64,000 bases of DNA from Aquibaculum arenosum (GCF_029222965.1 NZ_JARHUD010000003.1:186001-250000), one strand, 5' to 3'. Shown: positions 16,166 to 26,130, numbered from the stretch's first letter. A program made the numbers and translations. Notes: generated from the letters alone by a model not told the origin.

Positions 16166-17488
16166 ATGACGTTCAAGTCTAAGACGCTGGCCGGTGCCGC
16201 CGTCGTCGCGCTGCTCGGCATGACTCAGGCCGCACAGGCCCAGGTCGAGGTGAACTGGTGGCACGCCATGGGTGGCGAGCTGGGCGATCGCGTGAATGAG
16301 ATCGCAGAAGGCTTCAATGCCAGCCAGGACGACTATCAGGTCAATGCGGTCTATCGCGGCAACTACACCGAGACCATGACCGCCGCCATCGCCGCCTTCC
16401 GCGCGCGCGAGCAACCGCACATCGTGCAGGTCTTCGAGGTCGGAACCGCCTCCATGATGGCAGCCGAGGGCGCCATCTACCCGGTCTATCAGCTCATGGA
16501 AGAGCACGGCGTCGACTGGGACCCCAGCGTCTACCTGGCGGCCGTGGCCGGCTACTACGCCGATCCGAACGGCAACATGCTCTCCATGCCCTTCAACAGC
16601 TCCACCCCGGTGCTCTACTACAACAAGGACGCCTTCGAGGCCGCCGGCCTGGACCCGGAGCAGGCGCCCGAGACCTGGGATGACCTGGTCGCGGCCAGCG
16701 AGGCCATGATCGAGGCCGGCGCCACCGAGTGCGGCTTCACCACCGGCTGGCAGTCCTGGGTGCAGATCGAGAACTTCTCGGCCCTGCACAACGTCCCGCT
16801 CTCCACGCATGCCAACGGCTTCGAGAGCCTGGAAACCGAGTTCCAGTTCAACAGCGACCTGCACAAGCGCCACATCGGCAACATGGAAGCCTGGCAGGAA
16901 GACCGCATCTTCGAGTATGGCGGTCGGCGCTCCGACTCCCGGCCTAAGTTCCTCTCCGGCGAGTGCGGCGTCTACATGGACTCCTCGGGCTCCTACGCCG
17001 CCGTCAGCGCCGGCGCCGATTTCGAATTCGGTGTGGGCATGCTGCCCTACTACGACGATGTGGAGGGCGCGCCGCAGAACTCCATCATCGGCGGCGCCAC
17101 CCTGTGGGTGCTCGAAGGGCACGATGCGGAAGAGTATGAAGGCGTTGCCGCCTTCTTCCAGTACCTCTCCTCTCCCGAGGTGCAGGCCTCATGGCACCAG
17201 GACACCGGCTACCTGCCGATCACCTATTCCGCCTATGAGCTCTCGCAGGAGCAGGGCTTCTACGACGAGAACCCGGGAACGGACGTCTCGATCAAGCAGA
17301 TGACCCTCAACGACCCGACGGACAACTCCCGCGGCCTGCGGCTGGGCAACTTCGTGCAGATCCGTGACGTCATCAACGAGGAGCTTGAGGAAGTCTGGTC
17401 CGGCAATAAGTCGTCCGACGAAGCCCTCGAAGCGGCGGTGGAGCGCGGCAACGCGCTGCTGCGTCAGTTCGAGGAAGACAACTCCTGA
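16166..17488 (+). CDS. ugpB: sn-glycerol-3-phosphate binding protein UgpB
   Basis: Periplasmic binding protein for glycerol-3-phosphate, 440 residues. A signal peptide (1-27, ending QAAQA) is followed by a mature protein that resembles E. coli UgpB closely through its length: WWHAMGGELGDRVNEIAEGF, GNYTETMTAAIAAFR, MPFNSSTPVLYYNKDAFEAA, IIGGATLWVLEGHDAEEY. The ATG at 16166 was chosen for GAGGGAGA 5 nt upstream and the complete signal peptide. It is the first gene of ugpBAEC; a strong stem-loop separates it from ugpA. Confidence 0.95.
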   Translation: MTFKSKTLAGAAVVALLGMTQAAQAQVEVNWWHAMGGELGDRVNEIAEGFNASQDDYQVNAVYRGNYTETMTAAIAAFRAREQPHIVQVFEVGTASMMAAEGAIYPVYQLMEEHGVDWDPSVYLAAVAGYYADPNGNMLSMPFNSSTPVLYYNKDAFEAAGLDPEQAPETWDDLVAASEAMIEAGATECGFTTGWQSWVQIENFSALHNVPLSTHANGFESLETEFQFNSDLHKRHIGNMEAWQEDRIFEYGGRRSDSRPKFLSGECGVYMDSSGSYAAVSAGADFEFGVGMLPYYDDVEGAPQNSIIGGATLWVLEGHDAEEYEGVAAFFQYLSSPEVQASWHQDTGYLPITYSAYELSQEQGFYDENPGTDVSIKQMTLNDPTDNSRGLRLGNFVQIRDVINEELEEVWSGNKSSDEALEAAVERGNALLRQFEEDNS

Positions 17489-17498
17489 TCTAGCGTAA

Positions 17499-17523
17499 CG
17501 GGGCGCCGCCCAGCGGCGCCCCG
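17499..17523 (+). terminator. Intercistronic stem-loop between ugpB and ugpA
   Basis: CGGGGCGCCGC (17499-17509) pairs perfectly with GCGGCGCCCCG (17513-17523) around a 3-nt loop. No U-run follows. Such hairpins after binding-protein genes usually protect the upstream mRNA or partly stop transcription, so UgpB would be made in excess over the membrane parts. Confidence 0.7.
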
Positions 17524-17592
17524 CTTGCCTGCCGACCGGTCTCCGGGTGATCCGTCTCCCGGCGACCGGACCCTGGCACTCGAGGGCCCTGG

Positions 17593-18474
17593 ATGCACAA
17601 GAAGGTCACCTTCGGGGGTTTCGGTTTCCCCCTGCTGCTGCTCCTGCCGCAGCTTGCGATCACACTCGTCTTTTTCATCTGGCCCGCGGCCCAGGCGCTC
17701 TATCAGTCGGTGCTGCGCCAGGACGCCTTCGGCCTGCGCACGACCTTCGTCGGGCTCAACAACTTTGCGCGGCTGCTGAGCGACTCCTCTTATCTCGGCT
17801 CCTTCAAGGTCACGATGGTCTTCAGCGCCTCGGTGACCCTGGCCGGACTGGCGATCGCGCTGCTGCTGGCGGTCATGGCCGACCGCACCATCAAGGGCGC
17901 CACCGGCTACAAGACCCTCCTGATCATCCCCTACGCCGTCGCGCCCGCCGTGGCCGGCGTGCTCTGGTATTTTCTCTTCAACCCCTCGATCGGCATCCTG
18001 GCCTACCTGGTGCGCGGCATGGGCTACGCGTGGAACCACCAGACCAGCGGCACCGACGCCATGATCCTGGTGATCATCGCCTCGGTCTGGAAGCAAATCA
18101 GCTACAACTTCCTCTTCTTCCTGGCCGGCCTGCAGGCGATCCCCAAGTCCCTGATCGAGGCGGCGGCCATCGACGGCGCGGGGCCGTGGAAGCGCTTCAC
18201 CTCGATCATCTTCCCGCTGCTCTCGCCCACCACCTTCTTCCTCATGGTGGTGAACGTGGTCTACTCCTTCTTCGAGACCTTCGGCGTCATCCATGCCACC
18301 ACCTCGGGCGGGCCGGGCCAATCCACCACCATCCTGGTCTACAAGGTCTTCACCGACGGCTTCGTGGCGCTGAACCTCGGCTCCTCGGCGGCCCAGTCGG
18401 TGATCCTGATGTTGATCGTCATCCTCCTGACCGCCATCCAGTTCCGCTACATCGAGCGACGGGTGCAGTACTGA
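17593..18474 (+). CDS. ugpA: Glycerol-3-phosphate ABC permease UgpA
   Basis: Inner-membrane permease of the Ugp importer, 293 residues with six hydrophobic helices. The cytoplasmic EAA loop reads [24 protein letters not shown] (seen from about residue 194), which docks to UgpC. The C terminus ends [12 protein letters not shown], typical of UgpA. It starts 104 nt after ugpB, past the stem-loop, and is 12 nt from ugpE. Confidence 0.93.
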   Translation: MHKKVTFGGFGFPLLLLLPQLAITLVFFIWPAAQALYQSVLRQDAFGLRTTFVGLNNFARLLSDSSYLGSFKVTMVFSASVTLAGLAIALLLAVMADRTIKGATGYKTLLIIPYAVAPAVAGVLWYFLFNPSIGILAYLVRGMGYAWNHQTSGTDAMILVIIASVWKQISYNFLFFLAGLQAIPKSLIEAAAIDGAGPWKRFTSIIFPLLSPTTFFLMVVNVVYSFFETFGVIHATTSGGPGQSTTILVYKVFTDGFVALNLGSSAAQSVILMLIVILLTAIQFRYIERRVQY

Positions 18475-18486
18475 TGGGGCGCGCCG

Positions 18487-19335
18487 ATGGTTGAAAATCG
18501 TCCCTGGCTGACCTTCTTGCAGCACTTCGTGCTGCTTTGCGGCGTGGCGCTCGTGGTCTTTCCCATCTGGATCGCCTTCGTCGCCTCGACCCACGACGGC
18601 CGCAGCCTGGTCTCGGGCGTCATCCCGCTACTGCCCGGCGATCTCTTTTTCGAGAACTACCGCACGCTGCTCTCCGAGGGCATGGCGGGCAGCGGCGGCG
18701 GGCCGGTCTGGCTCATGCTGTTCAACTCGCTGGTGATGGCGCTGTCCATCGCTGTGGGCAAGATCGCGATCTCGCTGCTCTCGGCCTTTGCGGTGGTCTA
18801 CTTCCGCTTTCCCTTCCGCATGTTCTGTTTCTGGATCATCTTCGCCACCCTGATGCTGCCGGTGGAGGTGCGCATCCTGCCGACCTTCGAGGTGGTGGCC
18901 AATCTGGGCATGCTGAACAGCTACGCCGGACTGTCGATCCCGCTGATCGCCTCGGCCACGGCCACCTTCCTCTTCCGCCAGTTCTTTCTCACCGTGCCGG
19001 ATGAACTCACGGAGGCCGCGCGCATGGATGGCGCCGGGCCCTTCCGCTTCTTCAAGGACATCCTGGTGCCGCTCTCGCGCACCAACATCGCCGCCATCTT
19101 CGTCATCATGTTCATCTACGGCTGGAACCAGTACCTCTGGCCCCTGTTGGTGACCACCGACGAGTCCTTCTACACCATCGTCATGGGCATCCAGCGCATG
19201 GTGACCGTCGCCGATTCCTATCCCCGCTGGCATCTCGCCATGGCAACCACGGTGCTGGCGCTGCTGCCGCCGGTGATCGTGGTGGTCGTCATGCAGCGGC
19301 TCTTCGTGAAGGGCCTGGTCGAGACCGAGAAGTAA
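18487..19335 (+). CDS. ugpE: Glycerol-3-phosphate ABC permease UgpE
   Basis: Second permease, 282 residues with six hydrophobic helices. Its EAA loop is [22 protein letters not shown]. The block [28 protein letters not shown] (read across residues 99-126) is very like UgpE. It forms the channel with UgpA. It follows ugpA by 12 nt and precedes ugpC by 17 nt. Confidence 0.93.
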   Translation: MVENRPWLTFLQHFVLLCGVALVVFPIWIAFVASTHDGRSLVSGVIPLLPGDLFFENYRTLLSEGMAGSGGGPVWLMLFNSLVMALSIAVGKIAISLLSAFAVVYFRFPFRMFCFWIIFATLMLPVEVRILPTFEVVANLGMLNSYAGLSIPLIASATATFLFRQFFLTVPDELTEAARMDGAGPFRFFKDILVPLSRTNIAAIFVIMFIYGWNQYLWPLLVTTDESFYTIVMGIQRMVTVADSYPRWHLAMATTVLALLPPVIVVVVMQRLFVKGLVETEK

Positions 19336-19352
19336 CGGAGCCACCTCCTCCC

Positions 19353-20474
19353 ATGGCCGACATTGCCATCAAGAATGTGATCAAGCGCTACGGCGACACC
19401 CAGGTCATCCATGGTGTCTCCATCGACATCAACGACGGCGAACTCATCGTCATCGTCGGCCCCTCCGGCTGCGGCAAGTCCACGCTGCTGCGCATGGTGG
19501 CGGGGCTCGAGGCGATCAGCGGCGGCGAAATCTCGATCGCCGGGCGCGTGGTCAACCGCCTGGAGCCCAAGGACCGGGACATCGCCATGGTGTTCCAGAA
19601 CTATGCGCTCTACCCGCACATGAGCGTCTTCGACAACATGGCCTATGGTCTCAAGATCGCCGGCCGGCCGAAGGAGGAGATTCGCGAGCGGGTGGAGAAG
19701 GCCGCCAAGCTTTTGGAACTGAGTGCCCTGCTCGAGCGCCGGCCGCGGCAGCTCTCCGGCGGACAGCGCCAGCGGGTGGCCATGGGCCGGGCCATCGTGC
19801 GCAACCCCTCGGTCTTCCTCTTCGACGAGCCGCTGTCCAACCTCGACGCCAAGCTGCGGGTGCAAATGCGCCTCGAGATCAGGCAACTGCAGCGCTCGCT
19901 CGCCACCACCTCGCTCTACGTGACCCACGATCAAGTGGAGGCCATGACCCTGGCCGACCGGCTGGTGGTGATGAACCAGGGCGTCGCCGAGCAGATCGAC
20001 ACGCCGATCAACATCTACGACCGGCCGGCCACCGTTTTCGTCGCCGGCTTCATCGGCTCGCCCTCCATGAACTTCCTGCCAGGCGAGGTCGATGCCAAGG
20101 GAGAGGCCATCGCACTGGCGCAGGGCCCGCGCCTGCGCAGCATCAGCCAGAAGCTTGGCAACCACGCCGGACGCTCCATCACCCTGGGTGTGCGTCCCGA
20201 GCACCTGCAGCCCGTGGCCGAGGGCGAGCAAGACTTCCACCTGGAGGCCGGGGTCGTGGAAACCCTGGGTGCCGACGTTCTGGTGCATGGCCGGCTGGTG
20301 GAAGCCGGCGCGGCCGCCCCGCAGGTCGAAGGCGAAGGCGGGGCCGGCATCGTCGCCGTGCGCCTGCCCGGCCACGCCAAGGTCGCCGAGGGCGACCGCC
20401 TGCCACTGAAGGCCCAGGATGGCCTGCTACACCTCTTCGATCCCGAAAGCGGCAAGCGGCTGGCCGACGTTTGA
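19353..20474 (+). CDS. ugpC: Glycerol-3-phosphate ABC ATPase UgpC
   Basis: ATPase of the Ugp importer, 373 residues. Walker A is [11 protein letters not shown] (about 36), the signature is [15 protein letters not shown], Walker B is [12 protein letters not shown] and the switch His is [11 protein letters not shown]. The C-terminal MalK/UgpC-type regulatory domain (about 240-370) is complete. No ugpQ phosphodiesterase follows; hslV starts 90 nt downstream from its own promoter. Confidence 0.94.
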   Translation: MADIAIKNVIKRYGDTQVIHGVSIDINDGELIVIVGPSGCGKSTLLRMVAGLEAISGGEISIAGRVVNRLEPKDRDIAMVFQNYALYPHMSVFDNMAYGLKIAGRPKEEIRERVEKAAKLLELSALLERRPRQLSGGQRQRVAMGRAIVRNPSVFLFDEPLSNLDAKLRVQMRLEIRQLQRSLATTSLYVTHDQVEAMTLADRLVVMNQGVAEQIDTPINIYDRPATVFVAGFIGSPSMNFLPGEVDAKGEAIALAQGPRLRSISQKLGNHAGRSITLGVRPEHLQPVAEGEQDFHLEAGVVETLGADVLVHGRLVEAGAAAPQVEGEGGAGIVAVRLPGHAKVAEGDRLPLKAQDGLLHLFDPESGKRLADV

Positions 20475-20527
20475 TACCGCGCGCGGGCGCGAATCCCTGC
20501 CAAGCCTCCGCAAAAGTCGCCTCGCTG

Positions 20528-20558
20528 CTTGACCCGTCCCCTCGGCTTCGCCATCTAG
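20528..20558 (+). promoter_or_regulatory. RpoH-like (heat shock) promoter of hslVU
   Basis: CTTGAC (20528-20533), 17 nt, CCATCTAG (20551-20558), an excellent match to the alphaproteobacterial RpoH consensus. It fits the known heat-shock control of hslVU. The predicted start (about 20562-20566) coincides with the hslV ATG at 20564, so the mRNA may have little or no leader. Confidence 0.75.
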
Positions 20559-20563
20559 CCTGC

Positions 20564-21127
20564 ATGTCCGACGAACAGTCTTCCTCACAATCCGTGTCCT
20601 GGCACGGCACCACCATCCTCTCGGTGCGCAAGGGGGGAAAAGTGGTGATCGCTGGTGACGGCCAGGTGAGCTTCGGCCACACCGTCATGAAGTCCAACGC
20701 CCGCAAGGTCCGCCGGCTCGGCCGCGGCGATGACGTCATCGCCGGTTTCGCCGGCGCCACCGCCGACGCCTTCACGCTCTTCGAGCGGCTGGAAGGCAAA
20801 CTGGAGAGCCATCCAGGCCAGCTCCTGCGCGCCTGCGTTGAGCTGGCCAAGGACTGGCGCACCGACCGCTACCTGCGCCGCCTCGAGGCCATGATGGCCG
20901 TGGCGGACAAGGACCATTCGCTGGTGCTCACCGGCAACGGTGACGTGCTGGAGCCCGAAGACGGGCTCATCGGCATCGGCTCCGGCGGCAGCTATGCGCT
21001 TTCCGCCGCGCGCGCACTGGTGGACATCGACAGCCTCGACGCCGAGGCCATTGCCCGCAAGGCCATGGGCATCGCAGCAGGGATCTGTATTTACACGAAT
21101 GACAACGTCACACTCGAAAGCCTCTGA
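20564..21127 (+). CDS. hslV: ATP-dependent protease subunit HslV
   Basis: Proteolytic core of HslVU, 187 residues. Self-processing at HG/TT would expose Thr16 as the catalytic nucleophile ([13 protein letters not shown]). The Lys of [13 protein letters not shown] and the domain [16 protein letters not shown] are intact. The ATG at 20564 was chosen because frames upstream run through the promoter. Its 3' end overlaps hslU by 29 nt in a different frame. Confidence 0.96.
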   Translation: MSDEQSSSQSVSWHGTTILSVRKGGKVVIAGDGQVSFGHTVMKSNARKVRRLGRGDDVIAGFAGATADAFTLFERLEGKLESHPGQLLRACVELAKDWRTDRYLRRLEAMMAVADKDHSLVLTGNGDVLEPEDGLIGIGSGGSYALSAARALVDIDSLDAEAIARKAMGIAAGICIYTNDNVTLESL

Positions 21128-22466
21128 AGCCCCCGCTCCGGAAGTCACCGGCGCCTACGCCTTCAGCCCGCGCGAGATCGTTTCCGAGCTCGACCGCTAC
21201 ATTGTCGGCCAGCGCGAGGCCAAGCGCGCCGTCGCCATTGCGCTGCGCAATCGCTGGCGCCGGCAGCAGCTGCCCGACGATCTGCGCGACGAGGTGCTGC
21301 CCAAGAACATCCTGATGATCGGTCCCACCGGCGTGGGCAAGACGGAGATCGCCCGCCGGCTGGCCAAGCTGGCCCAGGCCCCCTTCCTCAAGGTGGAGGC
21401 CACTAAGTTCACCGAGGTGGGTTACGTGGGCCGCGACGTGGAATCGATCGTGCGCGATCTCGTGGAGATCTCGATCCACATGACGCGCGAGCGCCTGCGC
21501 AAGGCGGTGCGGGCCAAGGCTGAGCTAAACGCCGAATCACGTTTGGTGGATGCCCTTGTGGGCGCCAACGCCAGCCAGGAAACCAAGGACAAGTTCCGGC
21601 GCATGCTGCGCGACGGCAAGCTGGGCGACCGCGAGGTCGAACTGGAACTCCAGGACAGCGGCGGCATGCAGATGCCGACCATGGACGTTCCCGGCATGCC
21701 CGGCGCCCAGATGGGCATGATCAATCTGAACGACATCTTCGGCAAAGCCTTCGGCAACCGCACCCGCAAGCGCAAGGTGACGGTGGAAGACAGCTACGAC
21801 CTGCTGATGGCCGAGGAGAGCGACAAGCTGCTGGACGAAGAGCAGGTGGTCAGCGAGGCCATCGCCGCCGTCGAACAGAACGGTATCGTCTTCCTGGACG
21901 AGATCGACAAGATCACCGCCCGCTCCGACCAGCGCGGCGGTGCCGACGTCAGCCGCGAGGGCGTGCAGCGCGATCTTCTGCCGCTGATCGAAGGCACCAC
22001 CGTGGCCACAAAGCACGGGCAGGTGAAGACCGACTTCATTCTTTTCGTGGCGTCCGGCGCCTTCCATCTCGCCAAGCCGGCCGACCTGCTGCCGGAGTTG
22101 CAAGGCCGCCTGCCGATCCGTGTCGAGCTCTCCGCCCTCTCGCGCGAGGACTTCAAGCGCATCCTCACCGAGCCGGAGAACTCCCTGATCCGTCAGTATC
22201 GGGCTTTGATGGGAACTGAGGAGGTCGAGCTGGTCTTCTCCGACGAGGGCATCGAGGCCTTGGCCGACTTGGCCGCGGAGATCAACTCTACGGTCGAGAA
22301 CATCGGGGCACGCCGGTTGCACACGGTGCTGGAGAAGTTGCTGGAGGAGATCTCCTTCACCGCAAGCGACCGCGGCGGTGAGCGCATCGAGATCACGCCC
22401 GACATGGTGCGCGAGCGTGTCGGCATCCTCTCCAAAGACGCCGACCTCTCGAAGTTCATCCTCTAG
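21099..22466 (+). CDS. hslU: HslU unfoldase ATPase
   Basis: AAA+ ATPase that unfolds substrates and feeds them to HslV, 455 residues. Walker A is [17 protein letters not shown], Walker B is [12 protein letters not shown], and the C-terminal tail LSKFIL inserts into HslV. The intermediate (I) domain spans about 115-250. The ATG at 21099 lies inside the hslV end (29-nt overlap), giving coupled translation. A composite palindromic repeat begins 1-2 bases before the stop codon ends. Confidence 0.96.
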   Translation: MTTSHSKASEAPAPEVTGAYAFSPREIVSELDRYIVGQREAKRAVAIALRNRWRRQQLPDDLRDEVLPKNILMIGPTGVGKTEIARRLAKLAQAPFLKVEATKFTEVGYVGRDVESIVRDLVEISIHMTRERLRKAVRAKAELNAESRLVDALVGANASQETKDKFRRMLRDGKLGDREVELELQDSGGMQMPTMDVPGMPGAQMGMINLNDIFGKAFGNRTRKRKVTVEDSYDLLMAEESDKLLDEEQVVSEAIAAVEQNGIVFLDEIDKITARSDQRGGADVSREGVQRDLLPLIEGTTVATKHGQVKTDFILFVASGAFHLAKPADLLPELQGRLPIRVELSALSREDFKRILTEPENSLIRQYRALMGTEEVELVFSDEGIEALADLAAEINSTVENIGARRLHTVLEKLLEEISFTASDRGGERIEITPDMVRERVGILSKDADLSKFIL

Positions 22467-22603
22467 AGCAGATCGACTCAAATCGGGTTCGCGAAGCGAA
22501 CCGGTTTGAGTCGTGAATCTGCTCTACACCCTTAATTCAGAGCGGATTCACGCGTTTGTTCTGAACGCTGCGCGTTACAGATCAAACGCGATCTACTCTA
22601 GGG
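22465..22603. repeat. Composite palindromic repeat (A + B modules)
   Basis: Module A (22467-22525): AGCAGATCGACTCAAA pairs with TTTGAGTC..ATCTGCT, with an inner GTTCGC/GCGAAC hairpin. Module B (22540-22600): GCGGATTCACGC leads into GTTTGTTCTGAACGC paired with GCGTTACAGATCAAAC around a short loop, ending CGCGATCTACTCTAG. It lies between the hslU stop and the convergent merR gene and may act as a two-way terminator. It has the same layout as 45518-45654, with different arm bases. Confidence 0.85.
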
Positions 22604-22611
22604 AGGTCCGG

Positions 22612-23061
22612 TCACAGTCCGGCGCCGAGGTGCTCCGCCTCGGCGCAGAGGCTGTGGTCGGCCAGGGTCTCGATCACCCGGCACCGGGCCACCCTGTCGC
22701 CCTGACAATGATCCAGCATACGTCCTAGTTCGTGGCGCAGCGAGAGTAGCTGTGCGATGCGCTGCTCGACCGCCTCCAGTTGCCGAGCGGCGATCAGGTC
22801 GGCTTCATCGCAGGGCGCTTCGGGATGATCTGCCAGGCGCAGCAATTCGCGCACCGCCTCCAGCGGAAAGCCCAGGCCGCGTGCATGGCGGATGAAGGCT
22901 AGGCGCTTGCGGGCCACCTCGTCATAGAGGCGTTGGCCTCCAGCCGTCCTGGGCGCCGGCGGCAGCAATCCGATCTCCTCGTAATAGCGCACCGTCTGCA
23001 CCTTCGCGCCCGCGCTCCGCGCCACTTGGCCGATGGTCATCCAATTTTCCGTCTTATCCAT
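22612..23061 (-). CDS. MerR family metal-responsive regulator (CadR/PbrR/ZntR-like)
   Basis: Transcription activator of 149 residues. A winged helix-turn-helix (about 8-50, MTIGQVARSAGAKVQTVRYYEEIGLLPP read in two halves) is followed by a dimer coiled coil. Cysteines C84, C119, C127 and C139 match the metal-binding layout of Pb/Cd/Zn sensors (one Cys before the coil, then HCx7C). It is divergent from a CDF exporter across a 78-nt gap that holds a MerR-type operator. The target metal cannot be told from sequence alone. Confidence 0.88.
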   Translation of the reverse strand: MDKTENWMTIGQVARSAGAKVQTVRYYEEIGLLPPAPRTAGGQRLYDEVARKRLAFIRHARGLGFPLEAVRELLRLADHPEAPCDEADLIAARQLEAVEQRIAQLLSLRHELGRMLDHCQGDRVARCRVIETLADHSLCAEAEHLGAGL

Positions 23062-23073
23062 GCCGCCGGTCCC

Positions 23074-23104
23074 TTGAAGCTACAGTCACTGTAGGGATTA
23101 GGTA
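23074..23104 (+). promoter_or_regulatory. MerR-type operator/promoter of the CDF gene
   Basis: TTGAAG (-35, 23074-23079) is followed by the perfect dyad CTACAGT-C-ACTGTAG (23080-23094) and then TAGGTA (23099-23104), a 19-nt spacer. A dyad inside an over-long spacer is the hallmark of MerR-controlled promoters; the sequence resembles CadR/PbrR/ZntR sites. Confidence 0.7.
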
Positions 23105-23139
23105 GAGAGGCGACCTCGCAGCAACAAGGAGCAGAATGC

Positions 23140-23772
23140 GTGAGTGCCTCTTGCCATAGCCATGCGCCTCAATTCGAAGGACTGTCTCTCGCCTATCGCC
23201 GCATCCTCTGGCTGGTGATCGCCATCAACGCTTCGATGTTCCTGGCCGAGATGATCGCCGGCCAACTCGCCGGCTCACGGGCCCTGCAAGCCGACGCGCT
23301 CGACTTCGCCGGCGACAGCCTCACCTACGCGATCACGCTTGCGGTCATCGGCCGCTCGCTGCTGGTGCGCTCCGGCGCGGCACTCCTCAAGGGCGTCAGC
23401 CTGCTGTTGCTCGGACTCTGGGTGTCGGGGAGCACGCTGTGGAGCGTGTGGCACGGCGGCCTGCCCGAAGCCCATGTCATGGGTCTTTTCGGTCTGCTTG
23501 CCCTCACAGCGAACCTGGTTTCCGTTTTGCTTCTCATGCGCTGGCGCGACGGCGACGCCAACATCCGCTCGGTGTGGCTCTGCTCGCGCAACGACGCCAT
23601 CGGGAACGTCGCCGTACTCCTGGCCGCTCTCGGCGTGTTTGGCATGGGCACGGCCTGGCCGGACCTGCTGGTGGCCGGCCTGATGTCGATGCTGTTCCTG
23701 AGCAGCGCCTGGCAAATCCTGCGCCGAGCGCTTGCTGAGCGACGCGCGGCTTTGGCGAGCGAGAAAACATGA
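23140..23772 (+). CDS. Short CDF-type cation transporter
   Basis: Membrane protein of 210 residues, six hydrophobic helices, in the cation diffusion facilitator superfamily. The N terminus has a Cys-His motif (SASCHSHAP). Metal-site helices show LQADALDFAGDS (two Asp) and CSRNDAIGN, where the usual HxxxD has Asn in place of His. The C-terminal cytoplasmic domain of full CDF proteins is missing; this short type is usual beside MerR regulators. GTG start with AAGGAG 8 nt upstream. Expected role: export of Cd, Zn, Pb or Co. Confidence 0.85.
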   Translation: MSASCHSHAPQFEGLSLAYRRILWLVIAINASMFLAEMIAGQLAGSRALQADALDFAGDSLTYAITLAVIGRSLLVRSGAALLKGVSLLLLGLWVSGSTLWSVWHGGLPEAHVMGLFGLLALTANLVSVLLLMRWRDGDANIRSVWLCSRNDAIGNVAVLLAALGVFGMGTAWPDLLVAGLMSMLFLSSAWQILRRALAERRAALASEKT

Positions 23773-23820
23773 AGCGCTCAGCGGTGAATTCCATGCAGCC
23801 GTTGCGTAAGCGGCGGAACC

Positions 23821-24618
23821 CTACACGATGTTTTGCTGCTGAATGCCGATCTGACCGAGGAACTTGCGGGTCCGCTTGTGTTGCGGACGGGTGAAGAACT
23901 CGCTGGGCGGGGCGGTTTCCACGATCTCGCCTTCGTCCATGAAGACCACGCGGTCAGCCACTTTGCGCGCAAAACCCATCTCGTGGGTAACGCAAAGCAT
24001 CGTCATGCCACCTTCCGCAAGATCGATCATGGTGTCCAAAACTTCCTGCACCATCTCCGGGTCGAGCGCGGAAGTGGGTTCGTCGAAAAGCATGATCTTG
24101 GGGTTCATGCAGAGCGCACGGGCGATCGCCACGCGCTGCTGTTGGCCGCCGGAAAGCTGGGCCGGATACTTATCAGCCTGCTCGGGGATACGCACCCGCT
24201 CCAAGTAACGGCGCGCCGTCGCTTCGGCCTCTTCGCGTGACACGCTGCGGACCCGGCGTGGGGCCAGGGTGCAGTTCTCCAGCACCGTCATGTGCGGGAA
24301 GAGATTGAACTGCTGGAACACCATCCCGACTTCGCGGCGGATCGCCTCCACAGCGGCGCTGCCCGCAGTCAGGTCACGGCCATACACCAAGATACGACCG
24401 CCCTGAATCTCTTCCAGGCGGTTGATACAGCGAATGAGCGTCGACTTGCCGGAGCCCGATGGCCCGCAGATGACGATCCTCTCGCCACTGCGGACCTCCA
24501 GGTCGATCTTCTTGAGCGCATGGAAGTCGTCGTAGTGCTTGTCCACCCCTTCCATGCGCACGGCTATGTCGGAGCCTCGCGAAGCTCCCGTTGCTCCTGT
24601 CTGGAGTTCCGTCGGCAT
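23821..24618 (-). CDS. Polar amino acid ABC importer, ATPase (GlnQ-like)
   Basis: ATPase of 265 residues. Walker A is [13 protein letters not shown], the signature is [15 protein letters not shown], Walker B is [14 protein letters not shown] and the switch His is [15 protein letters not shown]; the HEMGFAR stretch is typical of polar amino acid importers. The ATG at 24618 is preferred over an upstream TTG at 24636, as GAGGAAAGG lies about 7 nt before it. It is the last gene of a four-gene operon: two permeases, binding protein, ATPase. Confidence 0.92.
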   Translation of the reverse strand: MPTELQTGATGASRGSDIAVRMEGVDKHYDDFHALKKIDLEVRSGERIVICGPSGSGKSTLIRCINRLEEIQGGRILVYGRDLTAGSAAVEAIRREVGMVFQQFNLFPHMTVLENCTLAPRRVRSVSREEAEATARRYLERVRIPEQADKYPAQLSGGQQQRVAIARALCMNPKIMLFDEPTSALDPEMVQEVLDTMIDLAEGGMTMLCVTHEMGFARKVADRVVFMDEGEIVETAPPSEFFTRPQHKRTRKFLGQIGIQQQNIV

Positions 24619-24632
24619 CGCGAAGCCTTTCC

Positions 24633-25436
24633 TCAATCTGCCGAATTGCGAACGAACTCAGGCAGCGGGGAGTCGAGCCACTTCTGGTGGATTTCATCCA
24701 GGCGGCCGTCGTCCTTCACCCGCTGCAGGAAATCATTGATGTAGTCCAGCAGCTCGCTGGAGCCGGGCCGCACCGCGATGCCCTGCACCTGCTCGGAGAT
24801 GTCGAACTTCACATCGAAGCGCCCCGGCGCCATCTGCTCCAGCTGAGCAATGACAGTGTTCGAGCAGCCAATCACGTCGACCTGGCCCGAGAGCAGGGCC
24901 TGCACCGCCGAAGCATCGTCATCGAAACGCTGAATGTGGGCGCCTTCCGGAGCCAGCTCAGTGATGCCCGTGTCCTGGGTGCTGGCCCGGGCGACACCGA
25001 TCGTGATGCCCTCGAGGTCCTCGGGCTCCGCGACCTCCACATCCTTCTCGCCATAGACCGAAATTTGGATGCCCACATAGGGCTCAGAGAAGTCGACGCT
25101 CTTGGCCCGCTCTTCCGTGATGCCCAGAGAGGCCACCAGCAGATCGACCTGATTGCTGACCAGATAAGGAATGCGGTTGGGGCCGGTCACGGGCACGAGA
25201 TTGACCTCGACCCCCATGTCTTCAGCCAGGAGTTTCGCTACGTCGGCATCGAAGCCATCGGGCTGATTCTGCTCGTTCATGATGCCGAAGGGCGGAAAAT
25301 CGACCAGCATGCCGATGTTGGCCGTCCCCCGCTCCTGAATCTCCTCCACCGTCTGCGCCTGCAGCGGTGCGCTCGAGAGACCGATGGCCAGGGCCGCACC
25401 GGCTGCCAGTGAAAAGGCTGATCTCATCATCTTCAT
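24633..25436 (-). CDS. Polar amino acid ABC importer, binding protein
   Basis: Periplasmic solute-binding protein family 3, 267 residues. Signal peptide about 1-27 (SSAPLQA). The family signature appears as [23 protein letters not shown]; two lobes follow ([23 protein letters not shown]). One extra Cys occurs in [10 protein letters not shown]. The ligand is not predictable from these motifs. It sits between the second permease (37 nt) and the ATPase. Confidence 0.9.
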   Translation of the reverse strand: MKMMRSAFSLAAGAALAIGLSSAPLQAQTVEEIQERGTANIGMLVDFPPFGIMNEQNQPDGFDADVAKLLAEDMGVEVNLVPVTGPNRIPYLVSNQVDLLVASLGITEERAKSVDFSEPYVGIQISVYGEKDVEVAEPEDLEGITIGVARASTQDTGITELAPEGAHIQRFDDDASAVQALLSGQVDVIGCSNTVIAQLEQMAPGRFDVKFDISEQVQGIAVRPGSSELLDYINDFLQRVKDDGRLDEIHQKWLDSPLPEFVRNSAD

Positions 25437-25473
25437 GTACTTTTACTCCTCCCTTGCGTGGATCGCAGTTGGT

Positions 25474-26130
25474 TCATCGGGCTGTCGAGCGCGCGAAGTG
25501 GCGCTCCAACCGCCGTGCCAAAAGCGACAGCGGCCAGCATAGACTGAAATAGATCAGGGCGACGACGCCAAAGACCTTGAAAGGCTCGAAAGTGGCATTG
25601 TTGATGATCTGGCCCGAGCGAGTCAGCTCCATGAAGCCGATGATCGAAGCCAGTGAGGTTCCCTTGATGAGCTGCACCAGGAAACCGACGGTCGGCGCCA
25701 CCGCGATGCGCGCCGCCTGGGGCAGGATCACGTAGCGCATGCGGTCGCGATAGTTCAGTGCCAGCGCCGTTGCCGCCTCGTTCTGGCCCGGCGCCACGGC
25801 CTGGATACAGCCGCGCCAGATTTCTCCAAGAAAGGCGCTGGCATGCAGGGAAAGCGCCAACAGCGCCGCGATCCAGGCGTTCAGCGGCAGGCCGAAGATG
25901 TTGGCGCCAAAGTAGACCAGAAAGAGCTGCATCAGCAGGGGCGTGCCCTGGAAAAGGCGAATGTAGCCGGTCGTCACCAGGCGCAGCAGCTTCATCGAGG
26001 AGGTGCGCGCAAGTGCGATCCCCAAGCCTCCGAGCCCGCCGCCGCAGAAAGCGATGGCGGAGAGCGCGATCGTCCACTGCACCGCCGTGAGGATGAAGAG
26101 AAACTCGTTGAAGCCGAAGGGACGGATCAT
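25474..26130 (-). CDS. Polar amino acid ABC importer, permease 2
   Basis: HisM/GlnP-type permease of 218 residues with about five hydrophobic helices. LFQGTPLLMQLFLVYFG is the family N-terminal motif (RGTPLLVQ type) and the EAA loop is EAATALALNYRDRMRYVILPQA. It lies 10 nt after permease 1. The two permeases should form a heterodimer. Confidence 0.9.
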   Translation of the reverse strand: MIRPFGFNEFLFILTAVQWTIALSAIAFCGGGLGGLGIALARTSSMKLLRLVTTGYIRLFQGTPLLMQLFLVYFGANIFGLPLNAWIAALLALSLHASAFLGEIWRGCIQAVAPGQNEAATALALNYRDRMRYVILPQAARIAVAPTVGFLVQLIKGTSLASIIGFMELTRSGQIINNATFEPFKVFGVVALIYFSLCWPLSLLARRLERHFARSTAR

